Shown one piece after another: positions 1 to 7,498 of a stretch of DNA of 43,486 nt (positions are counted from its first letter, which is position 1; the number at the start of each line of letters is the position of its first letter). The position numbers were made by a program, and so were the translations under genes. The notes under the pieces are model-generated. The model saw only the letters and a list, made by a program, of their open reading frames with translations. It did not search any database and was not told the DNA's origin. Source of the stretch: Elusimicrobiaceae bacterium (lineage in GTDB: Bacteria; Elusimicrobiota; Elusimicrobia; Elusimicrobiales; Elusimicrobiaceae); assembly GCA_016281355.1 (NCBI GenBank), contig JAEEIL010000001.1, forward strand, positions 1-43,486, read 5' to 3'.

Positions 1-75
1 GGCATCGTGTTTATTAACAATGCCATTATCAATATCATGCTTATCGCTTTTTTGAAATACTTTATACCCATATAA
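1..75 (+). CDS. C-terminal end of a membrane protein (partial at window edge)
   Basis: Frame 1 is open from the first base to a TAA at 73-75 and gives 24 residues that read like a hydrophobic membrane helix (FINNAIINIMLIAFLKYF). The pattern FIN..I.....IAF resembles the second transmembrane helix of MscL-type mechanosensitive channels. Normal MscL carries a longer cytoplasmic tail after that helix, so this could be a shortened relative or an unrelated membrane protein. The 5' part lies outside the window. The rest of the stretch up to the pilin terminator (76-174) holds nothing I can name. Confidence 0.3.
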   Translation, partial: GIVFINNAIINIMLIAFLKYFIPI

Positions 76-174
76 ATATATATTATGCATTTATATCGGC
101 TTTGACAAGGGTATTTGGGCCTAAAAGAAAAGGGCCAAAGGTCCTAGGATATTTTTGGAAGACTTTTTTTGGAC

Positions 175-204
175 AAAAAATACCCCTTGCTTTCGCAAGG
201 GGTA
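175..204 (-). terminator. Rho-independent terminator of the pilin gene
   Basis: A 9-bp perfect stem (TACCCCTTG at 181-189 with its complement at 196-204) encloses the loop CTTTCG. It is followed on the minus strand by a run of six T (175-180). It lies 18 bases beyond the pilin stop codon. Confidence 0.9.
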
Positions 205-222
205 TGTAAACTAAATAACTAC

Positions 223-639
223 TTAGTCGCCATAGCCAATAACGTCACAAGCATCATTGCTTCCACCATCACATTCTATACCACCATCGACAGCTCTTGT
301 AAGAGTATACGCACCGTATCTACCACGAGCATCTCTTGTAGCTACAAGAGTACCACTGTCACCAAATGTAATTGTATAGGACTGTGTTTTTATTTGACTA
401 CCAGTTGCACCGGCGAAATCTATGTCAAGTGCGGTAAAGCTAGTAGGCCAATTATCGTTTTGGAGCATAAATCTTTGTTGTGCACCACCGATGGTACCGA
501 ATAATGCTAATACTTCAGAAGCACGTGATCTTTCAACAGCTTTGAAGTACTGAGGTAAGGCAATTGATGCCAAAATGCCGATAATCAAGACGACTACCAA
601 CAATTCAATGAGGGTAAAACCCTTTTTATTCATTTTCAT
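223..639 (-). CDS. Type IV pilin / pseudopilin-like protein
   Basis: This 138-residue protein begins with a class III (prepilin) signal. A short basic leader ends in KKG, followed by FTLIELLVVVLIIGILA, with Phe at +1 and Glu at +5 after the predicted cleavage. The single hydrophobic helix spans about residues 8-28 and would be the assembly spine. A small globular domain follows, with two cysteines near the end (CDGGSNDAC) that could form the usual C-terminal disulfide loop. AAGGAG lies 6 nt before the chosen ATG, and a second in-frame ATG two codons later is less well placed. The gene stands alone with its own terminator. It could be a pilus subunit or a secretion pseudopilin; sequence alone does not decide. 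Confidence 0.92.
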   Translation of the reverse strand: MKMNKKGFTLIELLVVVLIIGILASIALPQYFKAVERSRASEVLALFGTIGGAQQRFMLQNDNWPTSFTALDIDFAGATGSQIKTQSYTITFGDSGTLVATRDARGRYGAYTLTRAVDGGIECDGGSNDACDVIGYGD

Positions 640-652
640 AATTTTCTCCTTT

Positions 653-670
653 TTGTACCAGTAGGTACAA
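653..670 (-). promoter_or_regulatory. Palindrome in the pilin 5' leader
   Basis: TTGTACC and GGTACAA form a 7-bp inverted repeat with a 4-base spacer. It sits directly upstream of the AAGGAG site of the pilin gene. It could be a leader hairpin or a repressor operator. A TATACT box at 680-685 (minus strand) lies just upstream, so the palindrome would fall within the first transcribed bases. Confidence 0.45.
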
Positions 671-679
671 TTACAGTTT

Positions 680-685
680 AGTATA
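680..685 (-). promoter_or_regulatory. Possible -10 box of the pilin gene
   Basis: TATACT on the minus strand is a good sigma-70 -10 hexamer about 40 bases before the pilin start. No convincing -35 hexamer stands at 16-18 bases, so the assignment is tentative. Confidence 0.4.
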
Positions 686-712
686 AATTCCCAATAATAT
701 CAATACTTTTTG

Positions 713-735
713 AGGGCCTAGATAATCTAGGCCCT
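713..735 (-). other. Strong intergenic hairpin downstream of argS
   Basis: A 10-bp perfect stem (AGGGCCTAGA at 713-722 with TCTAGGCCCT at 726-735) has a 3-base loop. It lies 30 bases past the argS stop. No T-run follows on either strand, so it is not a canonical intrinsic terminator. It may protect the 3' end of the operon mRNA or act as a protein site. Confidence 0.6.
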
Positions 736-764
736 ATTAAGTAAAAAGCAGATAAGGCTTTATT

Positions 765-2354
765 TTACATTTCCTCGGGGGAAGAAACGCCGATTAACTC
801 CAATCCTTTTGAAATACGCTCTTTAACCAAAGCACAGGTAAAAAGACGGGATGATGTTAATTCAAGGTTAGACTCATCAAGCACGCGGCAACTGTCATAG
901 AAAGAGTGGAATAAGCCTGCAAGTTCCGTTAAATAAGTGGTTAAATGGTGCGGGCTTAAATCGCGTACACAATTTTCAAGCACGGGTTTAAACCAAAGCA
1001 TTTTGCTGAGCAGGGCACGCTCCGCCGGGGCGAGGTTTGCAGTTAAAACTTTGGTAGCAATTTCAATATTCTTTTCCTTAGCGGTTTTAAATATTGAGCA
1101 TATACGCGCGTGTACATATTGAACATAAAAGACAGGGTTTTCATTAGTTCTTTTTTTAGCAATATTTATATCAAAGTTAAGGTGTGCATTAGGGGTACGG
1201 CTTGCAAAAAAGAAACGGCAAGCATCACGCCCCACATCATCCATAAGTTCCCTTAAGGTAATAAAGGTACCGGCGCGTTTTGACATTTTTACTTTTTCGC
1301 CGTTTTCAATTAAATGTACAAGCTGATGGATGATAGCAGTAAAACTTTCTTCTTTTTTACCAAGTGTTTTGACCGCTGCTTTCATGCGCGGAACATAACC
1401 GTGATGGTCTGCACCTAAAATATCTATAAGGTGCGTATAACCGCGGTCATATTTGTTTTTATGATATGCGATATCCGCTAAATAATATGTAGGGCGCCCG
1501 TCAGAGCGGACTAAAACACGGTCCTTATCATCATCTTCACTTGAAGTACCGAACCAGACAGCACCGTCTTTATCATAAACTTCACCGGTTTTTTTAAGGA
1601 AGTCTAAAGTCTTATCAAGTGCCTTTTCTTGGTGGAGTTCACTTTCCCTAAACCAGCGGGTAAATTCCACGCCGAAATCTTGCATGTCCTTTTGTTGGGT
1701 TTTGATAAGTTCTTCCATCGCAAAACGGCCATATTCATTTTTGGGTAAACCTTGCGGAATTTTTTTGGCAAGATCAACCAAATATAAACCGTGATAGCCG
1801 TTTTCAGGCGGCTCTTTCCCCTCAGCACGCGCTTGCAAAGACTGGCCCAAAAGTTCTGCCTGATTACCGGCATCATTTACATAATACTCTGCATCACAAG
1901 CATAACCTAAAGCACGAAATATTTTAACCAAACTATCACCCAAACTTGCACCGCGCCCGCTTGCAACATGCAAAGGCCCGGTGGGATTTGCGGAAACAAA
2001 TTCTATTAAAACCTTTTCGGTAGGAATAACGCCTTCATTTGATCTGTCTTTTAAACGGCGATCGCGGGAGGCATCGACTAAAAAATCATCACTCAAAACT
2101 ATATTTATAAAACCGGGCGGCAAAAATGTTGCGGAGGAAATTTCTTCAAAACCTTCCAAAATTTCACAAACTTTTTTTGCAATTTCAAGCGGATTTTTGC
2201 GCATCACTTTTGCGGCACTTAATGCCCAAGTTAACGAAATATCTGCTTTTACATGGCCGGGCGCCGGTGTAAAAACGACCTCCGGCAAACTTGAAAATTC
2301 TTTAAAACTGCCTGCTAAAGTATTTTGAATTTTATCTTTGAGTGTGTTTAACAT
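765..2354 (-). CDS. argS: Arginyl-tRNA synthetase
   Basis: This 529-residue class I synthetase charges tRNA-Arg with arginine in the cytoplasm. It has the N-terminal ArgRS additional domain (about 1-110) and the nucleotide-binding entry NPTGPLHVASGRGA (about 124-137). The KMSKRAGT signature and a C-terminal anticodon-binding helical domain follow. The position usually reading HVGH reads HVAS here, an unusual form of the HIGH signature. The start ATG directly abuts the rsfS stop (TAAATG), so translation is probably coupled. It is the last gene of an operon that also carries wecA-like, nadD-yqeK, lytR_C-like and rsfS genes. Confidence 0.97.
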   Translation of the reverse strand: MLNTLKDKIQNTLAGSFKEFSSLPEVVFTPAPGHVKADISLTWALSAAKVMRKNPLEIAKKVCEILEGFEEISSATFLPPGFINIVLSDDFLVDASRDRRLKDRSNEGVIPTEKVLIEFVSANPTGPLHVASGRGASLGDSLVKIFRALGYACDAEYYVNDAGNQAELLGQSLQARAEGKEPPENGYHGLYLVDLAKKIPQGLPKNEYGRFAMEELIKTQQKDMQDFGVEFTRWFRESELHQEKALDKTLDFLKKTGEVYDKDGAVWFGTSSEDDDKDRVLVRSDGRPTYYLADIAYHKNKYDRGYTHLIDILGADHHGYVPRMKAAVKTLGKKEESFTAIIHQLVHLIENGEKVKMSKRAGTFITLRELMDDVGRDACRFFFASRTPNAHLNFDINIAKKRTNENPVFYVQYVHARICSIFKTAKEKNIEIATKVLTANLAPAERALLSKMLWFKPVLENCVRDLSPHHLTTYLTELAGLFHSFYDSCRVLDESNLELTSSRLFTCALVKERISKGLELIGVSSPEEM

Positions 2355-2903
2355 TTATTTTGCACCTTTTTTGGTAGTTTTCTTCGCCGTTTTTTTGGTT
2401 GTTTTTTTAACAGCCTTTTTTACTGTTTTCTTGACGGTTTTTTTGGTTTTCTTAACTGTTTTTACAGCTTTTTTAACAGTTTTCTTAACTGCTTTTTTTG
2501 TAACTTTTTTTGTAGTTTTCTTTACAGGTTTCTTTGCAACTTTTTTAGCTACTTTTAAAACTGTCGGAATAATTTTTGCGAAATCAAACATTTTATCCAA
2601 AGCATAATAAGCGCGGGCTTCTTCCGTCATTAAATGCAAGATAAGGCCACCATAATCACTAACGCGCCAAATTTGGCTGCCGGAGCCGTCGCGATTCAAT
2701 TTAAAAAAGCCGTCCTCTTTTAACTTGATGGAAACTTCTTCCTCAAGAGCATTTAAATGCGGCGCTGATGTTGCGGTTGCAACTATAACATAATCACATA
2801 AAGAAGATTTATTACCCAAATCATACAAGGCAACGCCTTCACCTTTTTTATCTTCTAAAATACGCGCTGCTTTAATTGCCAGATCTTTTAAATTTTTATT
2901 CAT
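2355..2903 (-). CDS. rsfS: Ribosomal silencing factor RsfS with a lysine-rich tail
   Basis: Residues 1 to about 115 match the RsfS/Iojap family, which binds ribosomal protein uL14 and blocks subunit joining. Family hallmarks include DY.V..T.TS..H..A, G...W...D.G.....H and the ARAYYALD end. From about residue 117 to 182 the protein becomes an almost pure Lys/Thr/Val/Ala tail with KKTVKK and AKK repeats, like histone H1 C-termini. Ordinary RsfS proteins are about 105-130 residues without such a tail. GGAGG precedes the ATG. The gene follows the lytR_C-like gene by 30 bases and abuts argS. The nadD, LytR-type, rsfS order is a recurrent bacterial arrangement. Confidence 0.93.
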   Translation of the reverse strand: MNKNLKDLAIKAARILEDKKGEGVALYDLGNKSSLCDYVIVATATSAPHLNALEEEVSIKLKEDGFFKLNRDGSGSQIWRVSDYGGLILHLMTEEARAYYALDKMFDFAKIIPTVLKVAKKVAKKPVKKTTKKVTKKAVKKTVKKAVKTVKKTKKTVKKTVKKAVKKTTKKTAKKTTKKGAK

Positions 2904-2933
2904 AAGAAACCTCCGTCTAAGGAAATTGTATCA

Positions 2934-3845
2934 TTATTTTGCCACCTTTGGCAATTTAAAATCTTCACCTAAATAAATTTTTGCCTCACTTATAGCGTTT
3001 TTATCTTCCATATAGTGTATTTCCGTGTTAGTAAGGCCTAAATGTTTGCTTAATTCTTTTAAGGCATCAAGGCGCTTTGTTAAGGCAACTATCTTGGTCT
3101 TATTTTGGCGTTCGGCAGAAGTACCGAAATTTATTACGTCCACTTTAAAAATACCTTCATTACTTAAAGTCTGTAAATATTTTGTAACATCTGCGGCAAG
3201 GCCGTTATGGTCCGAGGCATTAAAAACTTCAACTACCAAAATTGTGTCTTCCTGCTGTTGATTTTCTAAAACTATTTGCCTCTCTTCCGGCTTTTGGGTT
3301 TTTTGTTTCGATTTGGTTTTTATCTTTTTTTGTTTTGGTGTTTCCTTAATTGTAAAATCAACACCACGCAAATGCGGAAGCTCGTGGCTGATTAAAATAA
3401 AATCGCCGATACTGACAAAAGTTTTTTTGGTTAAGCGCATCCTTATATAGGAATATATATAAGATAAAACTTTATAAGGTCTTTTAGGCCAGACAGATAA
3501 AGATTCTTTAAAATTGTCCCAAAATAATTTACGATCTTGGGTACTTGGCACAAAAATATAAGGTGCTTTTTCAAGTTTAAAATGCTTTATAATTTCTGCT
3601 ACCGGCATTTTGCTTTCTTTATCGGTTAAGTTTGTAATAACACCTTTTTGTAAAGACGGATTATAAGAAATAAGCATTGCCGGCTTTGTTAAAATTAAAA
3701 AATTTACCGTAGTATCTTGGCGTTTATGAAATATCGGTTCCAATGGGCTATTAAAATAACTTAATCCCCCCCACACTAAAAGGGCAAACGCAGCAAGAAG
3801 AACAAGATGCGAAATTATTTTTTCTTTAATACTGTTTCGTTCCAT
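2934..3845 (-). CDS. Membrane-anchored protein with LytR C-terminal (LytR_C) domain
   Basis: One membrane helix near the N-terminus (LVLLAAFALLVWGGLSYF) is followed by a weakly conserved region and a basic, Gln-rich linker. The last 95 or so residues begin VVEVFNASDHNGLA and resemble the LytR_C domain found at the end of LCP-type cell-wall ligases. No catalytic LCP domain is present, so no enzymatic role is claimed. I chose the ATG of MERNSI because it is followed by an ordinary membrane anchor. An in-frame ATG nine codons upstream (3872) also has a possible AGGACGG site. Either start overlaps the end of the nadD-yqeK gene. Confidence 0.75.
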   Translation of the reverse strand: MERNSIKEKIISHLVLLAAFALLVWGGLSYFNSPLEPIFHKRQDTTVNFLILTKPAMLISYNPSLQKGVITNLTDKESKMPVAEIIKHFKLEKAPYIFVPSTQDRKLFWDNFKESLSVWPKRPYKVLSYIYSYIRMRLTKKTFVSIGDFILISHELPHLRGVDFTIKETPKQKKIKTKSKQKTQKPEERQIVLENQQQEDTILVVEVFNASDHNGLAADVTKYLQTLSNEGIFKVDVINFGTSAERQNKTKIVALTKRLDALKELSKHLGLTNTEIHYMEDKNAISEAKIYLGEDFKLPKVAK

Positions 3846-4945
3846 AATTTTATACCCTGCGGTGCAAGCCATTTATCCGTCCTAACCGTATAAATAATTT
3901 TGACTTTTTCCGCAGCAAGTAAGCCTTCATCCAAAGATTTTTTTAAAGCACTTTTAATTAACTTTATATCTTGCGGGCGGCGGCCTTTGGCACACATATC
4001 GGCTATCATTAAAATTTTATCAAAAGTTGACATGTTTTGCCCACCCAAAGTGTGGCATGCTATTGCCTGCAAAATTGATTTATCTTGCACCTTAAATTGT
4101 TTTTGTGCAATATGGGCGGAAATATCTGCATGTAATAGTGCAGGTGCGTATTTGGCAAGTTCTTTAAAATTTTCAATTTTTAATTTGTGTTTCCTTGCAT
4201 AAACAATCATTTGGTCTTTAGTCATAGATTTGCCGGCATCATGCAATAAACCGGCAAGGGCGGCTTTTTCTGCGTCGATACCATAAATTCCGGCAAGTGT
4301 CGCCGCTTCTTTGGCAACTGCAAGGACATGGTTAAAACGCGGTGTCTTTAAATGTCCTTTAAGCCATTTGTGGATGTGTAAAGAGTAAAGCAAATTTTTA
4401 TTTATAATTATAGTGACTTCCGGCAAAATTATCTTTGGAGTTTTACCGTTTAACATAATTTGTAAGCGCAAAGCACTTGAAGAAATTTTAGGGAAAACAC
4501 CTTTCAAAATATGCGCTTTAAATGTTGGTTTTACTGTTTTAAAACCTGGCCTTAAACCGATAACGAAAGTTGCATTTTTAAAATTATATTCCGCATTTTT
4601 CCAAGCGGTGAGTGTTGCTGCACAATCGGTTCCGACCAAAATAAAAATTTCAGCTTTTGGGTATTTTTGCTTTATGTATTTTACGGTTTCAAAGGTGTAA
4701 ACCTTACGATGTCTTTTATACTCAAAATCATCAAAAATTATATTTTTGTGCAAGGATGCAAAAACTTTTTGGGCCATTGTTTTACGCAAGCTGTACGGAG
4801 TTTGGCTGATTTCTTTATAAGGGGAATTATAGGCGGTAAAAACATAACACAAATCGGGCTTAATTTCCTTAATTGCTGCAGAAAATAATTTTAAATGCCC
4901 GTTATGGACAGGGTCAAAAGTACCGCCGTAAATTAAGATTTTCAT
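3815..4945 (-). CDS. nadD: Fused nicotinate-nucleotide adenylyltransferase (NadD) and YqeK-like HD hydrolase
   Basis: The N-terminal half (about 1-185) is NadD, which makes deamido-NAD from nicotinate mononucleotide and ATP. It shows GGTFDPVHNGH (residues 7-17) with the HxGH nucleotidyl-transfer signature, and a KISSSALR motif near 155. The C-terminal half (about 190-376) is an HD-domain protein of the YqeK type. It contains the GLLHDAGK metal-binding motif and resembles symmetrical Ap4A hydrolases. The two are usually separate neighbouring genes; here they form one continuous 376-residue frame. The ATG overlaps the stop of the upstream transferase gene as ATGA. Confidence 0.93.
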   Translation of the reverse strand: MKILIYGGTFDPVHNGHLKLFSAAIKEIKPDLCYVFTAYNSPYKEISQTPYSLRKTMAQKVFASLHKNIIFDDFEYKRHRKVYTFETVKYIKQKYPKAEIFILVGTDCAATLTAWKNAEYNFKNATFVIGLRPGFKTVKPTFKAHILKGVFPKISSSALRLQIMLNGKTPKIILPEVTIIINKNLLYSLHIHKWLKGHLKTPRFNHVLAVAKEAATLAGIYGIDAEKAALAGLLHDAGKSMTKDQMIVYARKHKLKIENFKELAKYAPALLHADISAHIAQKQFKVQDKSILQAIACHTLGGQNMSTFDKILMIADMCAKGRRPQDIKLIKSALKKSLDEGLLAAEKVKIIYTVRTDKWLAPQGIKLWNETVLKKK

Positions 4946-5970
4946 TTAACTTTCTCCCTTAAAAAAACTGTAAAAAACAAAGCAAAAACAAGCACAAATA
5001 AATAAATTAAAATTGTTAACATCAAATTACTTTTTGTGACGGTGTAGGCTAAAATATCTAAAACTAATGCAGCAAAGATCAAGCAAATTAAAACTTGTTT
5101 TTTTGTTAAGCCCCGGCGGAAAAGGCGCAAAGCAACATGGTCCGGACTGCCGTGCAAAGGGGACATGCCTTTTAATAAACGAACTGCGGAAACATAAACA
5201 GTATCAAATATCGGCAAGGCCAAAATTAAAAGCGGGACAAAAACTGCCAAAGGGTTTTGGGCGGAATAATCAACCCCAAGCGCAAGAGCGGAAAGCAAAA
5301 AACCGAGCACGGTGCTACCGCTATCACCCAAAAAACTTTTAACTTTAAATAAACCGTGGTTATAAGGCCAAAAGGCTAAAGTTGCCCCGATTATTGCGAT
5401 AGCCAAAAAATTAACATAAATATTTTCAGAAGGTAAAGAAATAAATAAAAATGCCAAGCTTGCAATCAAGGCTTGGGAAATTGCAAGGCCATCTTGAATA
5501 TCAAGCAAATTAAAGGCATTTGTTAAACCGCATACCCACAAGATTGTTAGGAGTGAGGCAAAAGGCTTGGGCACAAATTGAATTTTGACATTAAAATAAA
5601 TTAAACACCCCGCCGCCAATGCCTGAAAAATAAGGCGGATTAACGCACTTAAACCTTTTGGCTTTCTTATATCATCAATTAAACCGAGAATAAAAATAAT
5701 GACAGTGCCTAAAAAAATACCGCGCAAATTACGGAGTGTTCCGGTAGGAAAATTAGTAGTAAAACGGATTATTGTCAAACTTGCCAAAAAGCCAAACATT
5801 ACGGAAATACCGCCGACAAGCGGAATAATACCCTGATGATTTTTTAAAGCGGTCGGCGTATCTTTTAAATATTTACCGAGGCTTTTGCAAAAAACGGGAG
5901 TCAAAATAAAAGTAAGAGCAAAAGACAGGGCAAAAGCCAAAGCAAAAAAATTTAGAGTTTGATAATCCAT
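4942..5970 (-). CDS. MraY/WecA-family polyprenyl-phosphate sugar-1-phosphate transferase
   Basis: A polytopic membrane protein of about 342 residues with the family motifs in order: the DDIR metal/substrate motif, NAFNLLDIQDGLA, and FLGDSGS. These enzymes move a sugar-1-phosphate from a UDP-sugar onto undecaprenyl phosphate to start envelope polysaccharide synthesis. The late cytoplasmic motif that is His-rich in WecA/TagO reads HGSPDHVALRL here, so the exact sugar is uncertain. I place the start at MDYQTLNFF; a longer frame from 6057 would run into the divergent lipoprotein gene. No Shine-Dalgarno site precedes the ATG. It is the first gene of the operon through argS. Confidence 0.88.
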   Translation of the reverse strand: MDYQTLNFFALAFALSFALTFILTPVFCKSLGKYLKDTPTALKNHQGIIPLVGGISVMFGFLASLTIIRFTTNFPTGTLRNLRGIFLGTVIIFILGLIDDIRKPKGLSALIRLIFQALAAGCLIYFNVKIQFVPKPFASLLTILWVCGLTNAFNLLDIQDGLAISQALIASLAFLFISLPSENIYVNFLAIAIIGATLAFWPYNHGLFKVKSFLGDSGSTVLGFLLSALALGVDYSAQNPLAVFVPLLILALPIFDTVYVSAVRLLKGMSPLHGSPDHVALRLFRRGLTKKQVLICLIFAALVLDILAYTVTKSNLMLTILIYLFVLVFALFFTVFLREKVK

Positions 5971-6005
5971 AATAATATGATATAAAATATAGAGAGGTTT
6001 ATAAA

Positions 6006-6557
6006 ATGAAATTTTTAAATTTAATTGTTTTATCTTTATGTTTTTGTGCTTGTGCAACTACTTCCGGCATAAAGGAATCAGCCCAAACAACCGGTAAAGT
6101 AATACCTGTATTTATGGCAAACGGGCAACATCGCACCGCCTTAAAAACCACACTTGAAACGAAGGGTAAAACCCATAACTTTTTATTGCTTGCTACCAAA
6201 AAAGAGGGTTACATAAATTTTAAACTGATAGGTGATTTTGCCGCTGTTTTGGCCTCATTGAATTTGCACGAAAATAATTTTGAATATGAAAATGTGGCGG
6301 AAATTTTCCCCCCGCAAGCCGTAACAACTTTTGAAGAGATTTTGCTTGCACTTTTTGCACCGGATAAGCAGGAAAATTTAAAACATAAATATTATTTTAA
6401 AGAAGGCGAAAATCTGCCTCACAAATTAAAACAAGAAGGGCAAGTAAACAAAACTTTTTTATTTGAAAATTATGACGGTAATATTCCGCAAAACATTACC
6501 GTTAAAACAAAATTTAATATAGTTAAAATTAACTTTGAACTTTTAGCACACGATTAA
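6006..6557 (+). CDS. Putative lipoprotein of unknown function
   Basis: The 183-residue product starts with a short signal peptide (MKFLNLIVLSLCFCAC) followed by a plausible lipobox cysteine, so it is probably lipidated and periplasmic. The mature part is about 165 residues of mixed strand and helix with no motif I recognise. The alternating pattern would suit a LolA/LolB-like or DUF3261-like fold, but that is only an impression. GAGAGG precedes the ATG. It is divergent from the WecA-like gene with only 35 bases between the two starts. Confidence 0.75.
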   Translation: MKFLNLIVLSLCFCACATTSGIKESAQTTGKVIPVFMANGQHRTALKTTLETKGKTHNFLLLATKKEGYINFKLIGDFAAVLASLNLHENNFEYENVAEIFPPQAVTTFEEILLALFAPDKQENLKHKYYFKEGENLPHKLKQEGQVNKTFLFENYDGNIPQNITVKTKFNIVKINFELLAHD

Positions 6558-6563
6558 AATTTA

Positions 6564-6569
6564 TATAAT
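6564..6569 (+). promoter_or_regulatory. -10 box placed for a leaderless TerC-family mRNA
   Basis: TATAAT ends 8 bases before the ATG of the TerC-family gene, which has no Shine-Dalgarno site. Transcription would start at or within a few bases of the start codon. The -35 region (TTTTAG at 17 bases) is weak. Confidence 0.45.
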
Positions 6570-6577
6570 ATATTCCT

Positions 6578-7498
6578 ATGCACCACTTATATTTATGGAT
6601 CTTATTTTGGGTTGTTGTTATAATAGCACTTGGGCTTGACCTTTTTATTTTAAATAAGCACCACGGGCATGTTTCAATTAAAGATGCTTCTGTAATGGTT
6701 GTGGCTTGGGTTACGCTTGCCCTTTGTTTCGGCGGTGTGATTTGGTTTGCATCAGGCATGCAAAGTGCACTCGAATTTTTTACAGGCTACGTTATAGAAT
6801 ACTCGCTTTCCATAGACAATATGTTTGTCTTCATTATGATTTTTACATACTTTGCAGTTCCCAAAGACCACCAGCCGAAAGTACTTTTATGGGGTATTTT
6901 GGGTGCAGTTGTGATGCGTTTTATTTTTATATTTATCGGCGTACAACTTATAACACGTTTTACTTTCATGATTTATGTTTTCGGTGCAATCTTGATTTAT
7001 ACTGCGATAAAAATGTTAGTCGGTAAAGATGAACAAATCGATCCGTCAAAAAACCCTGTTTTGAAGTTAATGAAAAAGATAATTCCCATAAATGAAAACA
7101 TAAGCAACGGTAACTTTTTTTGCCGGGAAAACGGCAAACTATTTGCTACAACTTTACTTGCAACGGTGGTTGTAATTGAAGCATCAGATTTGGTTTTTGC
7201 GGTTGATTCCATCCCCGCGGTTTTGGCAGTAACGCAAGATACTTTTATAGTGTACACATCCAATATTTTTGCGATTATCGGGCTTAGGTCACTTTACTTT
7301 TTGCTTGCAGGTATGGCAAACAAATTTGAGTATTTAAAATATGGTATTGCCGCTGTTTTGGCTTTTGTGGGTATAAAGATGTTGATATCGCATTATTACA
7401 AAATGCCGACGGTAATTTCCCTTCTTACCATAGTAATAATTCTAGGTATTGCGGTGTCGGCATCTGTAATAAAAAATAAGAAAGCAGTAAAAAACTAA
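6578..7498 (+). CDS. TerC/Alx-family integral membrane protein
   Basis: A 306-residue protein with about eight or nine hydrophobic helices. It carries the two hallmark acidic segments of the family, EYSLSIDNMFVF and EASDLVFAVDSIPA, each placing an Asp in the membrane. TerC/Alx proteins are linked to manganese or other metal handling, often coupled to secreted metalloenzymes. The length and order of motifs fit the Alx-type subgroup. No Shine-Dalgarno site precedes the ATG. The stop codon overlaps that of the convergent gene by four bases. Confidence 0.93.
   Translation: MHHLYLWILFWVVVIIALGLDLFILNKHHGHVSIKDASVMVVAWVTLALCFGGVIWFASGMQSALEFFTGYVIEYSLSIDNMFVFIMIFTYFAVPKDHQPKVLLWGILGAVVMRFIFIFIGVQLITRFTFMIYVFGAILIYTAIKMLVGKDEQIDPSKNPVLKLMKKIIPINENISNGNFFCRENGKLFATTLLATVVVIEASDLVFAVDSIPAVLAVTQDTFIVYTSNIFAIIGLRSLYFLLAGMANKFEYLKYGIAAVLAFVGIKMLISHYYKMPTVISLLTIVIILGIAVSASVIKNKKAVKN

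Noticed and set aside
2338-2607. A plus-strand open frame rich in Phe and Val
   Set aside because: It is the antisense reading of the lysine-rich tail of RsfS.
5971-6057. A longer start for the WecA-like protein
   Set aside because: The added residues are basic and not family-like, and they overlap the divergent lipoprotein gene; MDYQTLNFF is the better start.
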